This document shows positions 44,861-54,714 of a DNA stretch of 64,000 nt, piece after piece (position 1 is the stretch's first letter; every line of letters begins with the position of its first letter). Made by a program: the position numbers and the translations under genes. The stretch covers positions 1 to 64,000 of the forward strand of contig NZ_JPLZ01000006.1 of NCBI RefSeq assembly GCF_000735135.1, in the 5' to 3' direction. Under the pieces are notes generated by a model. It worked only from the letters and a program-made list of their open reading frames with translations, did no database searches and had not been told where the DNA came from. This DNA comes from Chryseobacterium sp. FH1. GTDB taxonomy: Bacteria > Bacteroidota > Bacteroidia > Flavobacteriales > Weeksellaceae.

Positions 44861-46030
44861 ATGAGTATTTTCAATGATACAAAGCTCGCATTTGCCGATA
44901 AAACGGATGCTCAGCTGAGAAAAGCGTATTGGATGTTCAAGGCCATCGAACAGCCTGCATTGACGAATATTGGCGTTTCACTGCTCAATTTTACCGTTAA
45001 GAACAATTTTCCGTTTGTGGACGGCATCGTGAAGCAAACTTTGTTCGAACAGTTTTGCGGTGGCGAAACGAGAGAGGAAAGTATGTCTGTGGTAAAACAG
45101 ATGTTCAAACGTGGCGTTGGAAGCATTTTCGATTACTCCATTGAAGGAAAAGAAGAAGAGGAAGTTTTTGATGCAGTTTGCAAGGAAATCAAAGATATCA
45201 TTAGATTTTCTGTTGGAAATCTAGCGATTCCGTTTATTGTTTTCAAACCGACGGCTTTTGGTAGAATTGATATTTATGAAGAAGTTGGGAAAGGCAAAGA
45301 ACTCACCACCAGCCAAAAAGAAGAATGGAATAGAGTAGTGACGCGTTTCGACGAAGTTTGCAAACTCTGTTTCGAGAACAACAAAAAAGTAATGGTTGAC
45401 GCCGAAGAATCCTGGATGCAAGATGCGGCCGACCAACTTTGTGAGGAAATGATGGAAAAGTACAATCAGGAAAAACCCATCGTTTGGAACACTATTCAAA
45501 TGTACAGAACCGGCCGTTTGGAATATATGAACGCACATCTTGAAAGAGCGAAAGAAAAAGGCTATTTCATTGGTTATAAGATTGTTCGTGGCGCTTATAT
45601 GGAAAAGGAAAGAAAACGTGCCGAGGAACAAAACTACCCAGACCCAATCCAACCAACCAAGCAAGCTTCCGACGATAATTACAATGCAGGAATTGATTTC
45701 GTGATGGCGAATCTCGATAAAGTTTCAGCCTTCTTCGGAACACACAACGAGAAATCCTCCGAATTGGTGATGGATAAAATGCAGGCCAACAATCTGGAGC
45801 ACAACAATCCGCATATCTATTTTGGACAGCTTTACGGGATGAGTGATAATATTACTTATTACTTGGCGGACAAACATTATAACGTTGCCAAATATCTGCC
45901 TTATGGTCCTGTGAAAGACGTCGTTCCGTATCTTACGAGAAGAGCGCAGGAAAATACGTCTGTTGCTGGACAAACCGGACGGGAATTGGGATTGATTGAT
46001 AAAGAATTGAAAAGAAGAAAAGCGAAATAG
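44861..46030 (+). CDS. Proline dehydrogenase
   Basis: FAD-dependent oxidation of proline to pyrroline-5-carboxylate. 389 residues from ATG 44861 (a TTG 18 bases upstream is not needed). It is a TIM-barrel PRODH domain with VMVDAEESWMQDAAD near 180, IVRGAYMEKER near 243 (substrate/FAD contact) and LPYGPVKDVVPYLTRRAQEN near 350, the conserved C-terminal Arg-Arg motif. It is a monofunctional enzyme, without the dehydrogenase half of PutA; that enzyme must be elsewhere. Monocistronic. Confidence 0.94.
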   Translation: MSIFNDTKLAFADKTDAQLRKAYWMFKAIEQPALTNIGVSLLNFTVKNNFPFVDGIVKQTLFEQFCGGETREESMSVVKQMFKRGVGSIFDYSIEGKEEEEVFDAVCKEIKDIIRFSVGNLAIPFIVFKPTAFGRIDIYEEVGKGKELTTSQKEEWNRVVTRFDEVCKLCFENNKKVMVDAEESWMQDAADQLCEEMMEKYNQEKPIVWNTIQMYRTGRLEYMNAHLERAKEKGYFIGYKIVRGAYMEKERKRAEEQNYPDPIQPTKQASDDNYNAGIDFVMANLDKVSAFFGTHNEKSSELVMDKMQANNLEHNNPHIYFGQLYGMSDNITYYLADKHYNVAKYLPYGPVKDVVPYLTRRAQENTSVAGQTGRELGLIDKELKRRKAK

Positions 46031-46145
46031 AAAATCCTTAATCGTATTTTAGACGGATTTTTTCATTTTATAAAATTAAAAAGTTAAATCATAATTAGTT
46101 AAAGTTTTATTAAAATTATTCATATTGAAAATTTGTGGATTAATA

Positions 46146-46163
46146 TTTGGTAACATTACCAAA
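46146..46163. promoter_or_regulatory. Perfect palindrome upstream of the OmpA-family gene
   Basis: TTTGGTAA-CA-TTACCAAA, 24 bases before the ATG. Its position and symmetry suggest an operator for a dimeric regulator; which one is unknown. Confidence 0.45.
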
Positions 46164-46187
46164 ATCAAACTCATAAAATAAACTATT

Positions 46188-47537
46188 ATGTCAACTAATC
46201 TTATCGACCTTATCAAAGGTCAACTGGGACCAGCAACAGTGTCTCAAACAGCAACTCAACTTGGAGAAAGTGAATCTGGAATTTCAAAAGCAATTTCTGC
46301 ATTATTACCTGCAGTGATTGGCGGTTTTGCCAATAGCAATGCAAAATCAGAACTTTTCAGTACAGTCAAAGACGCATCAACTTCTGGATTATTGTCAAAT
46401 CTTTTGGGAAATCTAAGTGGGAGTGATACTGTTGTTTCAAAAATCTTAAGTTTAATTTTTGGAGACGGTGATAAACTTGCAGCAATTACAAACGCAGTTT
46501 CATCTTATGCGGGAATCAAAACTGAATCTACAAATTCATTATTGAATTTAGTTACTGGAGCGACAGCAGGAACTCTTGGAAGATATGCAACGGAAAATAA
46601 TTTGGACGTCTCATCTTTCGGAAATCTATTGGACGAGCAAAAAGGACTTTTAACTTCATTATTACCAGCTGGATTTAGTTTCGCATCTTTGGGATTAGGA
46701 AATTGGTTCGGGACTGTGGATGCAGAACCGGTAAATGTGAACGTAATTCCGGAAGCAAATCAAACGCCACTTGCAGATGTAAATCCAGTGACGCCAGTTA
46801 CGGAAAGACCAATCGTGACAGACTCTCCTATCACTGACACTCCAAAAGTCGAAGTCAACAGAAGCGGAAGTACACACGAAATTGTTTCCGATAATAATGG
46901 AGGAGGCGGAAGCATTTGGAAATGGTTATTGCCATTGCTTTTATTATTGTTGTTAGGCTGGTTCTTCTGGAAACAATGCAACAAGAAGGTAGAAACAGTT
47001 CCAGTGGGAACAACTGATTCATCAGCGGTAGTAGCAGATTCTACAAATACAACACCAGATTCTGTGGTTACAACAAGAGAAACCTTAGTAGTGACTTTAC
47101 CAAGCGGAAAAACTCTACAAGCTTACAAAGGTGGAATCGAAGATCAAATTGTTACTTTCTTAAAATCTGATGATTACAAAAATTCAACAGAAGAACAATT
47201 GAAAGATAGATGGTTTAATTTTGATAATCTTAATTTCGAATTTGGGAACGCGAAATTAACTCCTGAATCTCAAGTTCAGTTGGATAATTTGAAAGCAATC
47301 TTGGCTGAATTTCCAGATGCTAAAATTAAAATTGGAGCTTACACAGATAAAAAAGGTGACGAAGCAGTTAACTTGAAATTGTCTGGAGAAAGAGCAAGTG
47401 TTATAAAATCTGCAGTTAGCTCGGCTCAAGTCTTGGAAGCAGAAGGTTATGGATCTAAATTTGCAAAAGTTTCAGCAGACGCTACTGACAAAGAAAGAGA
47501 GTCTGATAGAAAAACAGCAATCAGATTTACAAAATAA
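46188..47537 (+). CDS. DUF937-OmpA fusion membrane protein
   Basis: 449 residues. A DUF937 domain (about 5-165, with AISALLPAVIGGFAN) is followed by a Pro/Thr/Val-rich linker (about 180-235), one membrane helix (about 244-262, nearly all Leu and Trp) and an OmpA-like peptidoglycan-binding domain (about 340-449) with the family motif FGNAKLTPESQ, KIKIGAYTDKKGDEAVNLKLS and ERESDRKTAIRF. The helix places DUF937 on one side and OmpA in the periplasm, so it probably tethers the inner membrane to the wall. Signal peptide absent. Monocistronic. Confidence 0.88.
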   Translation: MSTNLIDLIKGQLGPATVSQTATQLGESESGISKAISALLPAVIGGFANSNAKSELFSTVKDASTSGLLSNLLGNLSGSDTVVSKILSLIFGDGDKLAAITNAVSSYAGIKTESTNSLLNLVTGATAGTLGRYATENNLDVSSFGNLLDEQKGLLTSLLPAGFSFASLGLGNWFGTVDAEPVNVNVIPEANQTPLADVNPVTPVTERPIVTDSPITDTPKVEVNRSGSTHEIVSDNNGGGGSIWKWLLPLLLLLLLGWFFWKQCNKKVETVPVGTTDSSAVVADSTNTTPDSVVTTRETLVVTLPSGKTLQAYKGGIEDQIVTFLKSDDYKNSTEEQLKDRWFNFDNLNFEFGNAKLTPESQVQLDNLKAILAEFPDAKIKIGAYTDKKGDEAVNLKLSGERASVIKSAVSSAQVLEAEGYGSKFAKVSADATDKERESDRKTAIRFTK

Positions 47538-47558
47538 ATCGACTTAAAGTTAAATACA

Positions 47559-47586
47559 AACTGCCAAGCAATTGGCAGTTTTTTTA
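47559..47586 (+). terminator. Intrinsic terminator of the OmpA-family gene
   Basis: AACTGCCAA pairs with TTGGCAGTT over a 4-base loop and a run of seven to eight T follows. Confidence 0.85.
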
Positions 47587-47594
47587 TTGTTAAC

Positions 47595-47641
47595 TTGCGA
47601 GTTAAGTAGAGTATAACTAATTTTGTTAGTCTAATCTAACA
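47595..47641 (+). promoter_or_regulatory. mntH promoter with overlapping metalloregulator-like operator
   Basis: TTG at 47595-47597, a 20-base spacer and TAATTTTG at 47618-47625 form a full promoter. The 18-base near-palindrome TGTTAG-N6-CTAACA (47624-47641) covers the expected transcription start. DtxR/MntR-type regulators bind TTAG..CTAA sites, so manganese- or iron-dependent repression is likely; inference from site and gene function. Confidence 0.6.
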
Positions 47642-47651
47642 ATGCAGATCA

Positions 47652-48983
47652 TTGGAGCAATTTAATCATAACGGTGGCTGGCGAAAAGAGAAGAGTTCCA
47701 ACTCTCTCCAAGAGGTTTTCGCAAGCGTCAATATTCCTAAAGACGGAAGTTTCAAAAAGAAATTATTGGCCTATATGGGTCCAGGATTGCTTGTTGCAGT
47801 CGGTTATATGGATCCAGGGAATTGGGCAACGGATATTGCCGGTGGAGCGCAGTTTGGCTATGCATTGCTTTCGGTCATTTTAATTTCAAATCTTTTTGCG
47901 ATTCTTTTGCAACATCTTTCTGTTAAATTGGGTGTTGTTGCGGAGCGCGATTTAGCGCAGGCTTGTAAAGATCATTTTCATCCGGCTGTTAATTTTGTGC
48001 TCTGGATATTTTGTGAGATTGCCATTGCTGCCTGTGATCTGGCAGAAGTCATCGGTTCCGCCATTGCTTTGAATCTCCTCTTTGGAATTCCACTCACTTG
48101 GGGTGTTGTGATTACAATTGTTGATGTATTTTTGATTTTATTCTTGCAATCACGTGGATTTAGATATATTGAAAGTATTGTTGGCGGATTGATCTTCATC
48201 ATTTTTGTGGCTTTCTTTTATGAGATTTTCCTTAGCCAACCAGAGATTTTTCCTTTGTTGGAAGGCTTGATTCCACAGAAGGAAATTATTACCAATCCAT
48301 CGATGCTTTACATTGCAATTGGGATTTTGGGAGCAACGGTGATGCCTCACAACCTTTATTTGCACAGCAGTATTGTACAAACTAGAAATTACCCAAGAAC
48401 AACGGAAGGTAAAAAAGAAGCGCTCAAATTCGCAAGTATTGATAGCAGTCTATCATTAATGTTGGCTTTCGTCATCAATGCAGCGATTTTGATTATTGCG
48501 GCAGCAACTTTCCATACTTCGGGGAACAAAGATGTGGCGGACATTAATGATGCTTATATGTTGTTGACGCCACTTCTGGGAACTACTTTGGCAAGTATTT
48601 TCTTTGGAGTCGCGTTGCTGGCTTCTGGTCAAAATTCTACTTTGACGGGAACGCTTGCCGGACAAATTGTGATGGAAGGTTTTCTAAATATTCGATTGAA
48701 ACCCTGGGTTCGAAGATTGATAACAAGAACGATTGCAATCATTCCAGCTTTTGTTATTTCTTTGATCTATGGTGAGAAGGGAACTGCGGATCTTTTGGTC
48801 TTTAGTCAGGTGATCCTTTCGATGCAATTGAGTTTTGCGGTTGTTCCATTGGTAATGTTTACAAACAGCAAAGCGAAAATGGGAGAGTTTGCGAACAAAA
48901 TGTGGCTTAAAGTTTTGGCGATCATCATCAGTGTGATTATTATTTTCTTGAATCTCTATCTCTTGAAAGAAACTATATTCTAA
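47652..48983 (+). CDS. mntH: Nramp-family Mn2+/Fe2+ transporter
   Basis: 443 residues with eleven membrane helices. Metal-site motifs DPGNWATD (helix 1) and MPHNLYLHSS (helix 6) are intact. Proton-coupled uptake of manganese or ferrous iron. The start must be TTG 47652: in frame a TAA lies five codons upstream with no ATG or GTG between, and the next ATG (residue 42) would remove the helix 1 entry. The promoter leaves only about a 20-base leader. A terminator follows. Confidence 0.92.
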   Translation: MEQFNHNGGWRKEKSSNSLQEVFASVNIPKDGSFKKKLLAYMGPGLLVAVGYMDPGNWATDIAGGAQFGYALLSVILISNLFAILLQHLSVKLGVVAERDLAQACKDHFHPAVNFVLWIFCEIAIAACDLAEVIGSAIALNLLFGIPLTWGVVITIVDVFLILFLQSRGFRYIESIVGGLIFIIFVAFFYEIFLSQPEIFPLLEGLIPQKEIITNPSMLYIAIGILGATVMPHNLYLHSSIVQTRNYPRTTEGKKEALKFASIDSSLSLMLAFVINAAILIIAAATFHTSGNKDVADINDAYMLLTPLLGTTLASIFFGVALLASGQNSTLTGTLAGQIVMEGFLNIRLKPWVRRLITRTIAIIPAFVISLIYGEKGTADLLVFSQVILSMQLSFAVVPLVMFTNSKAKMGEFANKMWLKVLAIIISVIIIFLNLYLLKETIF

Positions 48984-49010
48984 ATAATTTTGGATTGATC
49001 TCAAAAATAT

Positions 49011-49045
49011 AAAACCTTCTCGCTATGAAAACGGGAAGGTTTTTT
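49011..49045 (+). terminator. Terminator of mntH
   Basis: AACCTTCTCG pairs with CGGGAAGGTT (one G-U) and six T follow. Confidence 0.75.
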
Positions 49046-49070
49046 GTATGTTGGATTTGATGACAAATCT

Positions 49071-49187
49071 TGTTTCTTGCGAAGCGCGCCCCCGAACTGA
49101 GTGGACTCTTCGAGAGGCTCAGAGTGACAGCGGGAATCCTTCGACTTCGCTCAGGATAAACTACGGGCGGAAATTGGCGCCCAAATA
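49071..49187. repeat. Composite GC-rich intergenic repeat
   Basis: It contains GAAGCGCGCCC, CTCTTCGAGAGGCTC (a self-complementary stretch), CCTTCGACTTCGCTCAGGAT (related to 44568-44639) and GGGCGGAAATTGGCGCCC. Markedly more GC-rich than its surroundings; non-coding. Confidence 0.55.
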
Positions 49188-49190
49188 ATT

Positions 49191-49844
49191 TTAACCCAAC
49201 TTCTTGGAATCTGCTACGAACTGCGCCAATCCTGAATCTGTCAATGGATGATTGAGCAAATTAAGAATCGATGGAAGTGGCGAAGTGATTACATCTGCAC
49301 CAATTTTTGCACAATTGATGATGTGCATAGGGCTTCTGATGGATGCTGCAAGGATTTCTGTATCAAACATGTAATTGTCAAAAATCAAACGGATTTCTTC
49401 AATCAAATTAAGTCCATCAACGGAAATATCATCTAATCTTCCTAAGAAAGGAGATACGTAAGTTGCGCCAGCTTTTGCTGCCAGAAGTGCTTGTCCTGCA
49501 GAGAAAATCAAAGTGCAATTGGTTTTGATGCCTTTGTCTGAGAAATATTTTAGGGCTTTGATGCCGTCTTTTATCATTGGGATTTTTACAACAATTCTCT
49601 CGTGAAGTGCAGCAAGTTCGTCTCCTTCTTTGATCATTTCATCGTAAGTTGTGGAAAGAACTTCTGCGGAAACATCGCCGTCTGAGATGTTGCAAATGTC
49701 AACGTAATGCTTGTTGATGGCTTCTTTGCCAGAGATTCCTTCTTTTGCCATAAGGGAAGGATTCGTAGTAACACCATCCAGGATTCCAAGATCTTGTGCT
49801 TCTTTGATTTGCTCTAGATTGGCTGTGTCAATAAAAAATTTCAT
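49191..49844 (-). CDS. fsa: Transaldolase (FSA/TalC type)
   Basis: 217 residues, the short decameric class of transaldolase/fructose-6-phosphate aldolase. The Schiff-base lysine is K87 in VVKIPM; FIDTANLEQIKEA and DGVTTNPSLMAKEG at the N-terminus and NCTLIFSAGQALLAAKAGA are typical. In Bacteroidetes this form is the cell's pentose-phosphate transaldolase; whether the reaction is transaldolase or aldolase cannot be read from these motifs. Confidence 0.92.
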   Translation of the reverse strand: MKFFIDTANLEQIKEAQDLGILDGVTTNPSLMAKEGISGKEAINKHYVDICNISDGDVSAEVLSTTYDEMIKEGDELAALHERIVVKIPMIKDGIKALKYFSDKGIKTNCTLIFSAGQALLAAKAGATYVSPFLGRLDDISVDGLNLIEEIRLIFDNYMFDTEILAASIRSPMHIINCAKIGADVITSPLPSILNLLNHPLTDSGLAQFVADSKKLG

Positions 49845-49913
49845 ATAAAGGTATTTGTTTATTTATTTTTAATTAATAGCAAATATACATTTTTAGTTTG
49901 CTCTGTAAAAATC

Positions 49914-49940
49914 AAAAAAAGAAGCCAATTGGCTTCTTTT
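49914..49940 (-). terminator. Terminator of the TPR-protein gene
   Basis: AAAGAAGCC-AATT-GGCTTCTTT perfect hairpin with a T run on the minus strand, directly after the stop at 49945. Confidence 0.85.
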
Positions 49941-49944
49941 AAAA

Positions 49945-51327
49945 TTATTTCATCGCAGCTTCTTTTGCTTTGAACTCGTTGTACTTTGCAGTGTTTTGCG
50001 TTGTCATGTACAAACCTTTTAGAATGCTGACCATGTCTTTGTCATCCGGTTTGATGGCATTGTATTTTTCTGCATAAGGAATTGCTTTTGAGAATCTGGC
50101 TCTTCTTTCCTCCATTATTTTGTTGGCCGCATCAATCTTTCCAGATTTTCTAAGCTTATTATATTCGTCAACCGTTTTTCCATCATCTCCCATGTACAAA
50201 TAGACCATATTCTGAAGTGCATTTTCAAAGTTTGGATCTATTTCCAAAGCTTTTTTCAATGATGTTTCTGCATCATTCTGCATAGCTGGATCTTTTAATT
50301 GTAGAACGCCCAAGTTGTACCAATTAACTTTATCCCCAGGATTTTTAGCCAATTGTGCTTTTAGATTTGCTACAAATTCTCCAGTTTTTCCAGTTTTAAA
50401 ATAGGAGTTTCCTTGGATCTGAGAGAGTGTCTTGTTGTTTGGAAACTTCTTTAATCCATCATCGGAAATAGCCGCTGCTTCTTCAAATTTTTGCTGATCA
50501 AAAAGTAATGAAGCTAGAATCTCATACAATTCTTCTTGCTTGCTAGGCGTTTTTTCGATTTTAAAATCTGAATAATCGCTACCATCTTTCATCTTTTGGT
50601 AAAGATCGTACGCGTTTTTGTCAAGATTTTCTACGGTTCCAGTTTTCTTGTTTTTTGCAGTGTAGTTGGTTTCCTCACCTGTATAATTGGACTTGATCAA
50701 TTCATTAAGAATCGCAATTCCTTTTGCTTTTTGGTCTTGAGTCTGCGCATACGCTACACCCGCATAGTAGAGATAGTTTTTGTTGTCTTGGCCAGCTGCT
50801 TTGAATAAGTAATAAGTCTCAGCAAATTTTTCTCCAGCAACATCATATTTCTTATTGTTGTAATTTGTCGTTGCTGCTGTACTTGCTGCCTGCAACTGAG
50901 GATTGATTGCATTTCTAAGTTTTTCGCTTAACGAAGGTGAGTATTTTTCCTGCTTCAAAGAAATTCCATTTCCGAATTTTTCCGATGCTTCTTTTCCTAC
51001 AAAATAAACTTTGTTCTTATCCGTATCTTTTCCTGTGAAAATAGGCTCTGTACCTAGAGTTGCAATTTTTGCAAGATATTCTGCGCCTTCAGTATTTTTT
51101 CCGGATTTCAATAATGAAAATCCTTTTGCATAATAATATTGCTCAAGAAGAGAAGGTTCTAGTAAATAAGTTTTGTCACCAAAAATACCTTCTGCTTTTG
51201 ATATTTCTGAATTGGCGGTTGCAAGATCTCCTGAATCAACTGCTTTTACAGCATTAGCGATTTCCTTTTTCTGTGCATTGATACATGTTACAGATAAAAC
51301 TGCTAAACTTAAAATTAATCTTTTCAT
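49945..51327 (-). CDS. Exported tetratricopeptide-repeat protein
   Basis: 460 residues with a signal peptide (cleavage after about INA at 18). The mature protein consists of helical repeats; recognisable TPR units lie near 30-75, 160-200, 270-330 and 335-385 (for example VNWYNLGVLQLKDPAMQNDAE). Lys-rich. Likely a periplasmic scaffold. It follows gyrA by 60 bases on the same strand and may be transcribed with it. No specific function. Confidence 0.82.
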   Translation of the reverse strand: MKRLILSLAVLSVTCINAQKKEIANAVKAVDSGDLATANSEISKAEGIFGDKTYLLEPSLLEQYYYAKGFSLLKSGKNTEGAEYLAKIATLGTEPIFTGKDTDKNKVYFVGKEASEKFGNGISLKQEKYSPSLSEKLRNAINPQLQAASTAATTNYNNKKYDVAGEKFAETYYLFKAAGQDNKNYLYYAGVAYAQTQDQKAKGIAILNELIKSNYTGEETNYTAKNKKTGTVENLDKNAYDLYQKMKDGSDYSDFKIEKTPSKQEELYEILASLLFDQQKFEEAAAISDDGLKKFPNNKTLSQIQGNSYFKTGKTGEFVANLKAQLAKNPGDKVNWYNLGVLQLKDPAMQNDAETSLKKALEIDPNFENALQNMVYLYMGDDGKTVDEYNKLRKSGKIDAANKIMEERRARFSKAIPYAEKYNAIKPDDKDMVSILKGLYMTTQNTAKYNEFKAKEAAMK

Positions 51328-51387
51328 ATGATAATTTTTATTTTTTTATTTAAGGTCAAATGTTATCGCAAGCGATTTGATACTATT

Positions 51388-54015
51388 TTATTCGTTGTCT
51401 TCTGATTCTTCAGCATTGTCTGCGGCTTCCTCGTCTTCAATTTTCTTCAATTCCTCTTCATCGCCGATGTTGATCTGATTGTTACCAGTTTGGGGTTTCA
51501 CTTTGAATTCCGGATTGTTGCTGTCGTTTTCTGCAACTTCTTCGCCTTCTTCTTCCACAACCTCACTGTCCATTTCTACTTTTGCAATTGCTGCAATTTC
51601 GTCCTTGGTTTTCAGATTAATGACTTTCACACCTTGGGTATTTCTGCCCATCACGCGCATTTCGTTCATGTTCATTCGGATGGCGACACCAGATTTGTTG
51701 ATGATCATCAATCCGTCTTCGTCGGTTACGCTTTGGATAGCGATCAGATTTCCAGTTTTCTCAGTGATGTTCAAAGTAATTACACCTTTTCCACCTCTGT
51801 TTGTGATTCGGTAATCTTCAACAGCTGTTCTTTTTCCATAACCTCTCTCTGATACAACCAAAACTGTATCATTTTCCAAATCATTAACAACAATCATTCC
51901 GATTACTTCGTCTTTCTCTTCAAGTGAGATTCCACGTACACCAATAGATCCTCTGCCGACCGCTCTCGCTTTTTCTTCAGGGAAACGGATACATTTACCA
52001 TTTTTGGTAGCGATCATGATCTGGGAATTTCCGTCCGTCAATCTTGCGCCTAGTAAGGCATCATTATCACGGATCTCAATGGCATTTACACCATTCGTTC
52101 TTGGTCTAGAGTAAGCTTCCAAAGATGTTTTCTTGATGGTCCCGTTCTTGGTGATCATCACGACATTCATTTGGTTGATATATTCCTGATTTTTAAGATC
52201 TTTGGTTCTGATGTAAGCCTTAATCTTATCGTCCTGTTCAATATTAATTAAGTTCTGAACCGCTCTACCTTTCGCTGTTTTAGAACCTTCCGGAACTTCG
52301 AAGACCCTTAGCCAGAAACATTTTCCTTTTTCTGTGAAGAATAATAGATATTCGTGGTTGGTGGCTGTAACAATGTATTCAAGGAAATCCTCGTCTCTTG
52401 TCGTCGCCGCTCTGTTTCCAACGCCACCTCTGGACTGTACTTTATATTCGGAAAGAAGTGTTCTTTTGATGTAACCAGCGTGAGAGATGGTCAAAACAAC
52501 TTTCTCATCTGGGATCATATCTTCGATAGAGAATTCTCCACCAGTATAATCGATCTCTGAACGTCTTTCGTCGCCGTATTTTTCTTTGATCTCTTGAAGT
52601 TCTTCTTTGATGATCTCGTAACGTCTTGGCTCATTGGTTAAAATGTCTTCCAAGTCTTTTATTAAGGCCATGATCTCTTCGTACTCAGCACGGATCTTGT
52701 CCAATTCCATTCCCGTAAGACGAGCCAAACGAAGATCTAGAATTGCCTGCGCCTGAAGGTCAGAAAGTTCAAATTCTTCGATCAAGCCTTCTTTCGCTGC
52801 CGCAGGATTTGCACTGTGACGGATGATCGCAATCGCTCTATCAAGAGAATCCTGAGTGCCGATCACTTTCATAAAGCCTTCAAGGATGTGGGCTCTTTCC
52901 TGTGCTTTTCTAAGTTCGTATTTTGTTCTTCTTACAATAACCTCGTGACGGTGATCTACGAAATGCAGGATCATATCTTTCACATTCAGTTGTACAGGAC
53001 GTCCTTTGACCAAGGCGATATTGTTAACTGAAAAAGAAGTTTGTAATGAAGTATATTTATATAAAAGATTTAAGACAACATTTGGAATCGCGTCGTTTTT
53101 GAGTTCGTAAACGATACGCATGCCATTTCTGTCGGACTCATCACGGATCTCATAGATTCCTGGGAGTTTGTCATCTTTTACCAACTCAGCAGTTCTGGCG
53201 ATCATTTCTGCTTTGTTAACCTGATAAGGAATTTCTGTTACGATGATCGCATTTCTGTTTCCGATCTCTTCGAAGTTGATCTTCGCTCTCAAAACGATAC
53301 GTCCTCTTCCTGTATGGAAAGCATCACGCACGCCGTCATAACCGTAGATGATTCCACCTGTCGGGAAATCCGGCGCAATGATGTGCTTCATCAGCTCATC
53401 GATGGTAATTTCTTTATCATCAATGTAAGAGCAGATCGCATCAATACTTTCAGATAGGTTGTGAGGCGCCATATTCGTCGCCATCCCAACTGCAATTCCG
53501 GAAGCTCCGTTCACCAAAAGACTTGGGATCCTTGTAGGAAGAACGGTAGGTTCTGTTAAACTATCATCAAAGTTATTTTGGAAATCAACAGTTTCTTTAT
53601 CAAGATCGGCAAGGATCTCATCAGATATTTTTTTAAGTCTTGCTTCGGTGTAACGCATTGCTGCTGGTGGATCACCGTCCATAGAACCAAAGTTACCTTG
53701 TCCGTCAACCATTTGATAACGCAAACTCCAAGGCTGAGCCATTCTTACCATCGCATCGTAAACAGAACTGTCTCCGTGCGGGTGATATTTACCTAGAACG
53801 TCTCCAACAATTCTCGCAGATTTCAAATGTTTTCTGTTAGAAAAGACATTAAGACCATACATACCGTAAAGCACTCTTCTGTGAACGGGTTTCAATCCGT
53901 CTCTCACATCTGGCAAAGCTCTTGATACGATTACTGACATCGAATAATCGATGTAAGAGGTTCTCATCTCGTCAACAATGTTGATCGGTATTAACCTTTC
54001 TCCTTCCTTATGCAT
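51388..54015 (-). CDS. gyrA: DNA gyrase subunit A
   Basis: 875 residues. The subunit that cuts and rejoins DNA during supercoiling. The N-terminal domain has [17 protein letters not shown], the [17 protein letters not shown] region where quinolone resistance arises (Ser at the usual serine position), and the catalytic tyrosine in MRYTEARL. The C-terminal pinwheel blades include SRGYGKRT and GRGSIGVRG. The GyrA-box reads QSRGGVG rather than QRRGGKG. The extreme C-terminus (about 815-875) is a strongly acidic tail. Confidence 0.97.
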   Translation of the reverse strand: MHKEGERLIPINIVDEMRTSYIDYSMSVIVSRALPDVRDGLKPVHRRVLYGMYGLNVFSNRKHLKSARIVGDVLGKYHPHGDSSVYDAMVRMAQPWSLRYQMVDGQGNFGSMDGDPPAAMRYTEARLKKISDEILADLDKETVDFQNNFDDSLTEPTVLPTRIPSLLVNGASGIAVGMATNMAPHNLSESIDAICSYIDDKEITIDELMKHIIAPDFPTGGIIYGYDGVRDAFHTGRGRIVLRAKINFEEIGNRNAIIVTEIPYQVNKAEMIARTAELVKDDKLPGIYEIRDESDRNGMRIVYELKNDAIPNVVLNLLYKYTSLQTSFSVNNIALVKGRPVQLNVKDMILHFVDHRHEVIVRRTKYELRKAQERAHILEGFMKVIGTQDSLDRAIAIIRHSANPAAAKEGLIEEFELSDLQAQAILDLRLARLTGMELDKIRAEYEEIMALIKDLEDILTNEPRRYEIIKEELQEIKEKYGDERRSEIDYTGGEFSIEDMIPDEKVVLTISHAGYIKRTLLSEYKVQSRGGVGNRAATTRDEDFLEYIVTATNHEYLLFFTEKGKCFWLRVFEVPEGSKTAKGRAVQNLINIEQDDKIKAYIRTKDLKNQEYINQMNVVMITKNGTIKKTSLEAYSRPRTNGVNAIEIRDNDALLGARLTDGNSQIMIATKNGKCIRFPEEKARAVGRGSIGVRGISLEEKDEVIGMIVVNDLENDTVLVVSERGYGKRTAVEDYRITNRGGKGVITLNITEKTGNLIAIQSVTDEDGLMIINKSGVAIRMNMNEMRVMGRNTQGVKVINLKTKDEIAAIAKVEMDSEVVEEEGEEVAENDSNNPEFKVKPQTGNNQINIGDEEELKKIEDEEAADNAEESEDNE

Positions 54016-54164
54016 AAATATTTTTTAATTTATTGTAAATCAGAATATTAAAATACATTCTGACCCTTTAAGTTTTTCTGTTTTTTATAACGGGCTAATT
54101 TACAAAAAAAATACGATTTTTGCATTCTGAATTTATCAACATTAATCATAAAAAAATATAAAAA

Positions 54165-54479
54165 ATGAGCATCCTGAGTATTACATTTCATACAATCGAA
54201 AATAAAATTGAAGAATGGGACATCTATGTGGAAAGTGATCTGCATCAGATGGTAGAAAATCTTCTGGATGTTGAAAAATATATTCTTTCTGAAGTTCGGT
54301 CTGATATGCTGGGTGAAGGGAAAAACACCAATTTGCTTTTGGTTTTTGATAATGACGATATGAGAGATCAGTTCATGGAAAGTGAATTGGTGAATCTCGA
54401 AGAAAGAATTAATCTGAAATTTGGAGAATATGTGATGGTGTTTCCAACTTTTCTTGATCCTAAGAAAAAGAGATTTTAA
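54165..54479 (+). CDS. DUF4286 family protein
   Basis: 104 residues. It matches the small Bacteroidetes DUF4286 family, with a ferredoxin-like strand-helix pattern: ITFHTIENKIEEWDIY, a helix HQMVENLLDV, LLLVFDNDDMRDQFMESEL and a final FPTFLDPKKKRF. Cytoplasmic, function unknown. Divergent from gyrA. Confidence 0.75.
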   Translation: MSILSITFHTIENKIEEWDIYVESDLHQMVENLLDVEKYILSEVRSDMLGEGKNTNLLLVFDNDDMRDQFMESELVNLEERINLKFGEYVMVFPTFLDPKKKRF

Positions 54480-54714
54480 TTAAATTTTAAAATCTAAAAA
54501 TATGCTCTGGCAGATTATGCTGATTTTTCAGATTCTAATTTTAAATCTGCTTGATTTGCAAAATGTGCGAGATTTTTACTTTAAAGGTCTATCTTAATGT
54601 GAGTCGAAGCGTAATCAAATACTATCAAATGTCGGTCTGAGGCTCTCGAAGACTTTTTTTATTAGTAGGAATAATTTTTGGAGTTACTTTGTAGCTCCTT
54701 TATTTTTATAAATT

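Noticed and set aside
49921-49940. GGCTTCTTTT near the TPR gene as guide target
   Set aside because: The match covers ten bases that belong to a terminator hairpin; the guide start does not match.
52880-52900. GTGGGCTCTTTCC inside gyrA as target of the candidate guide
   Set aside because: Only about seven consecutive bases match the guide, which is expected by chance.
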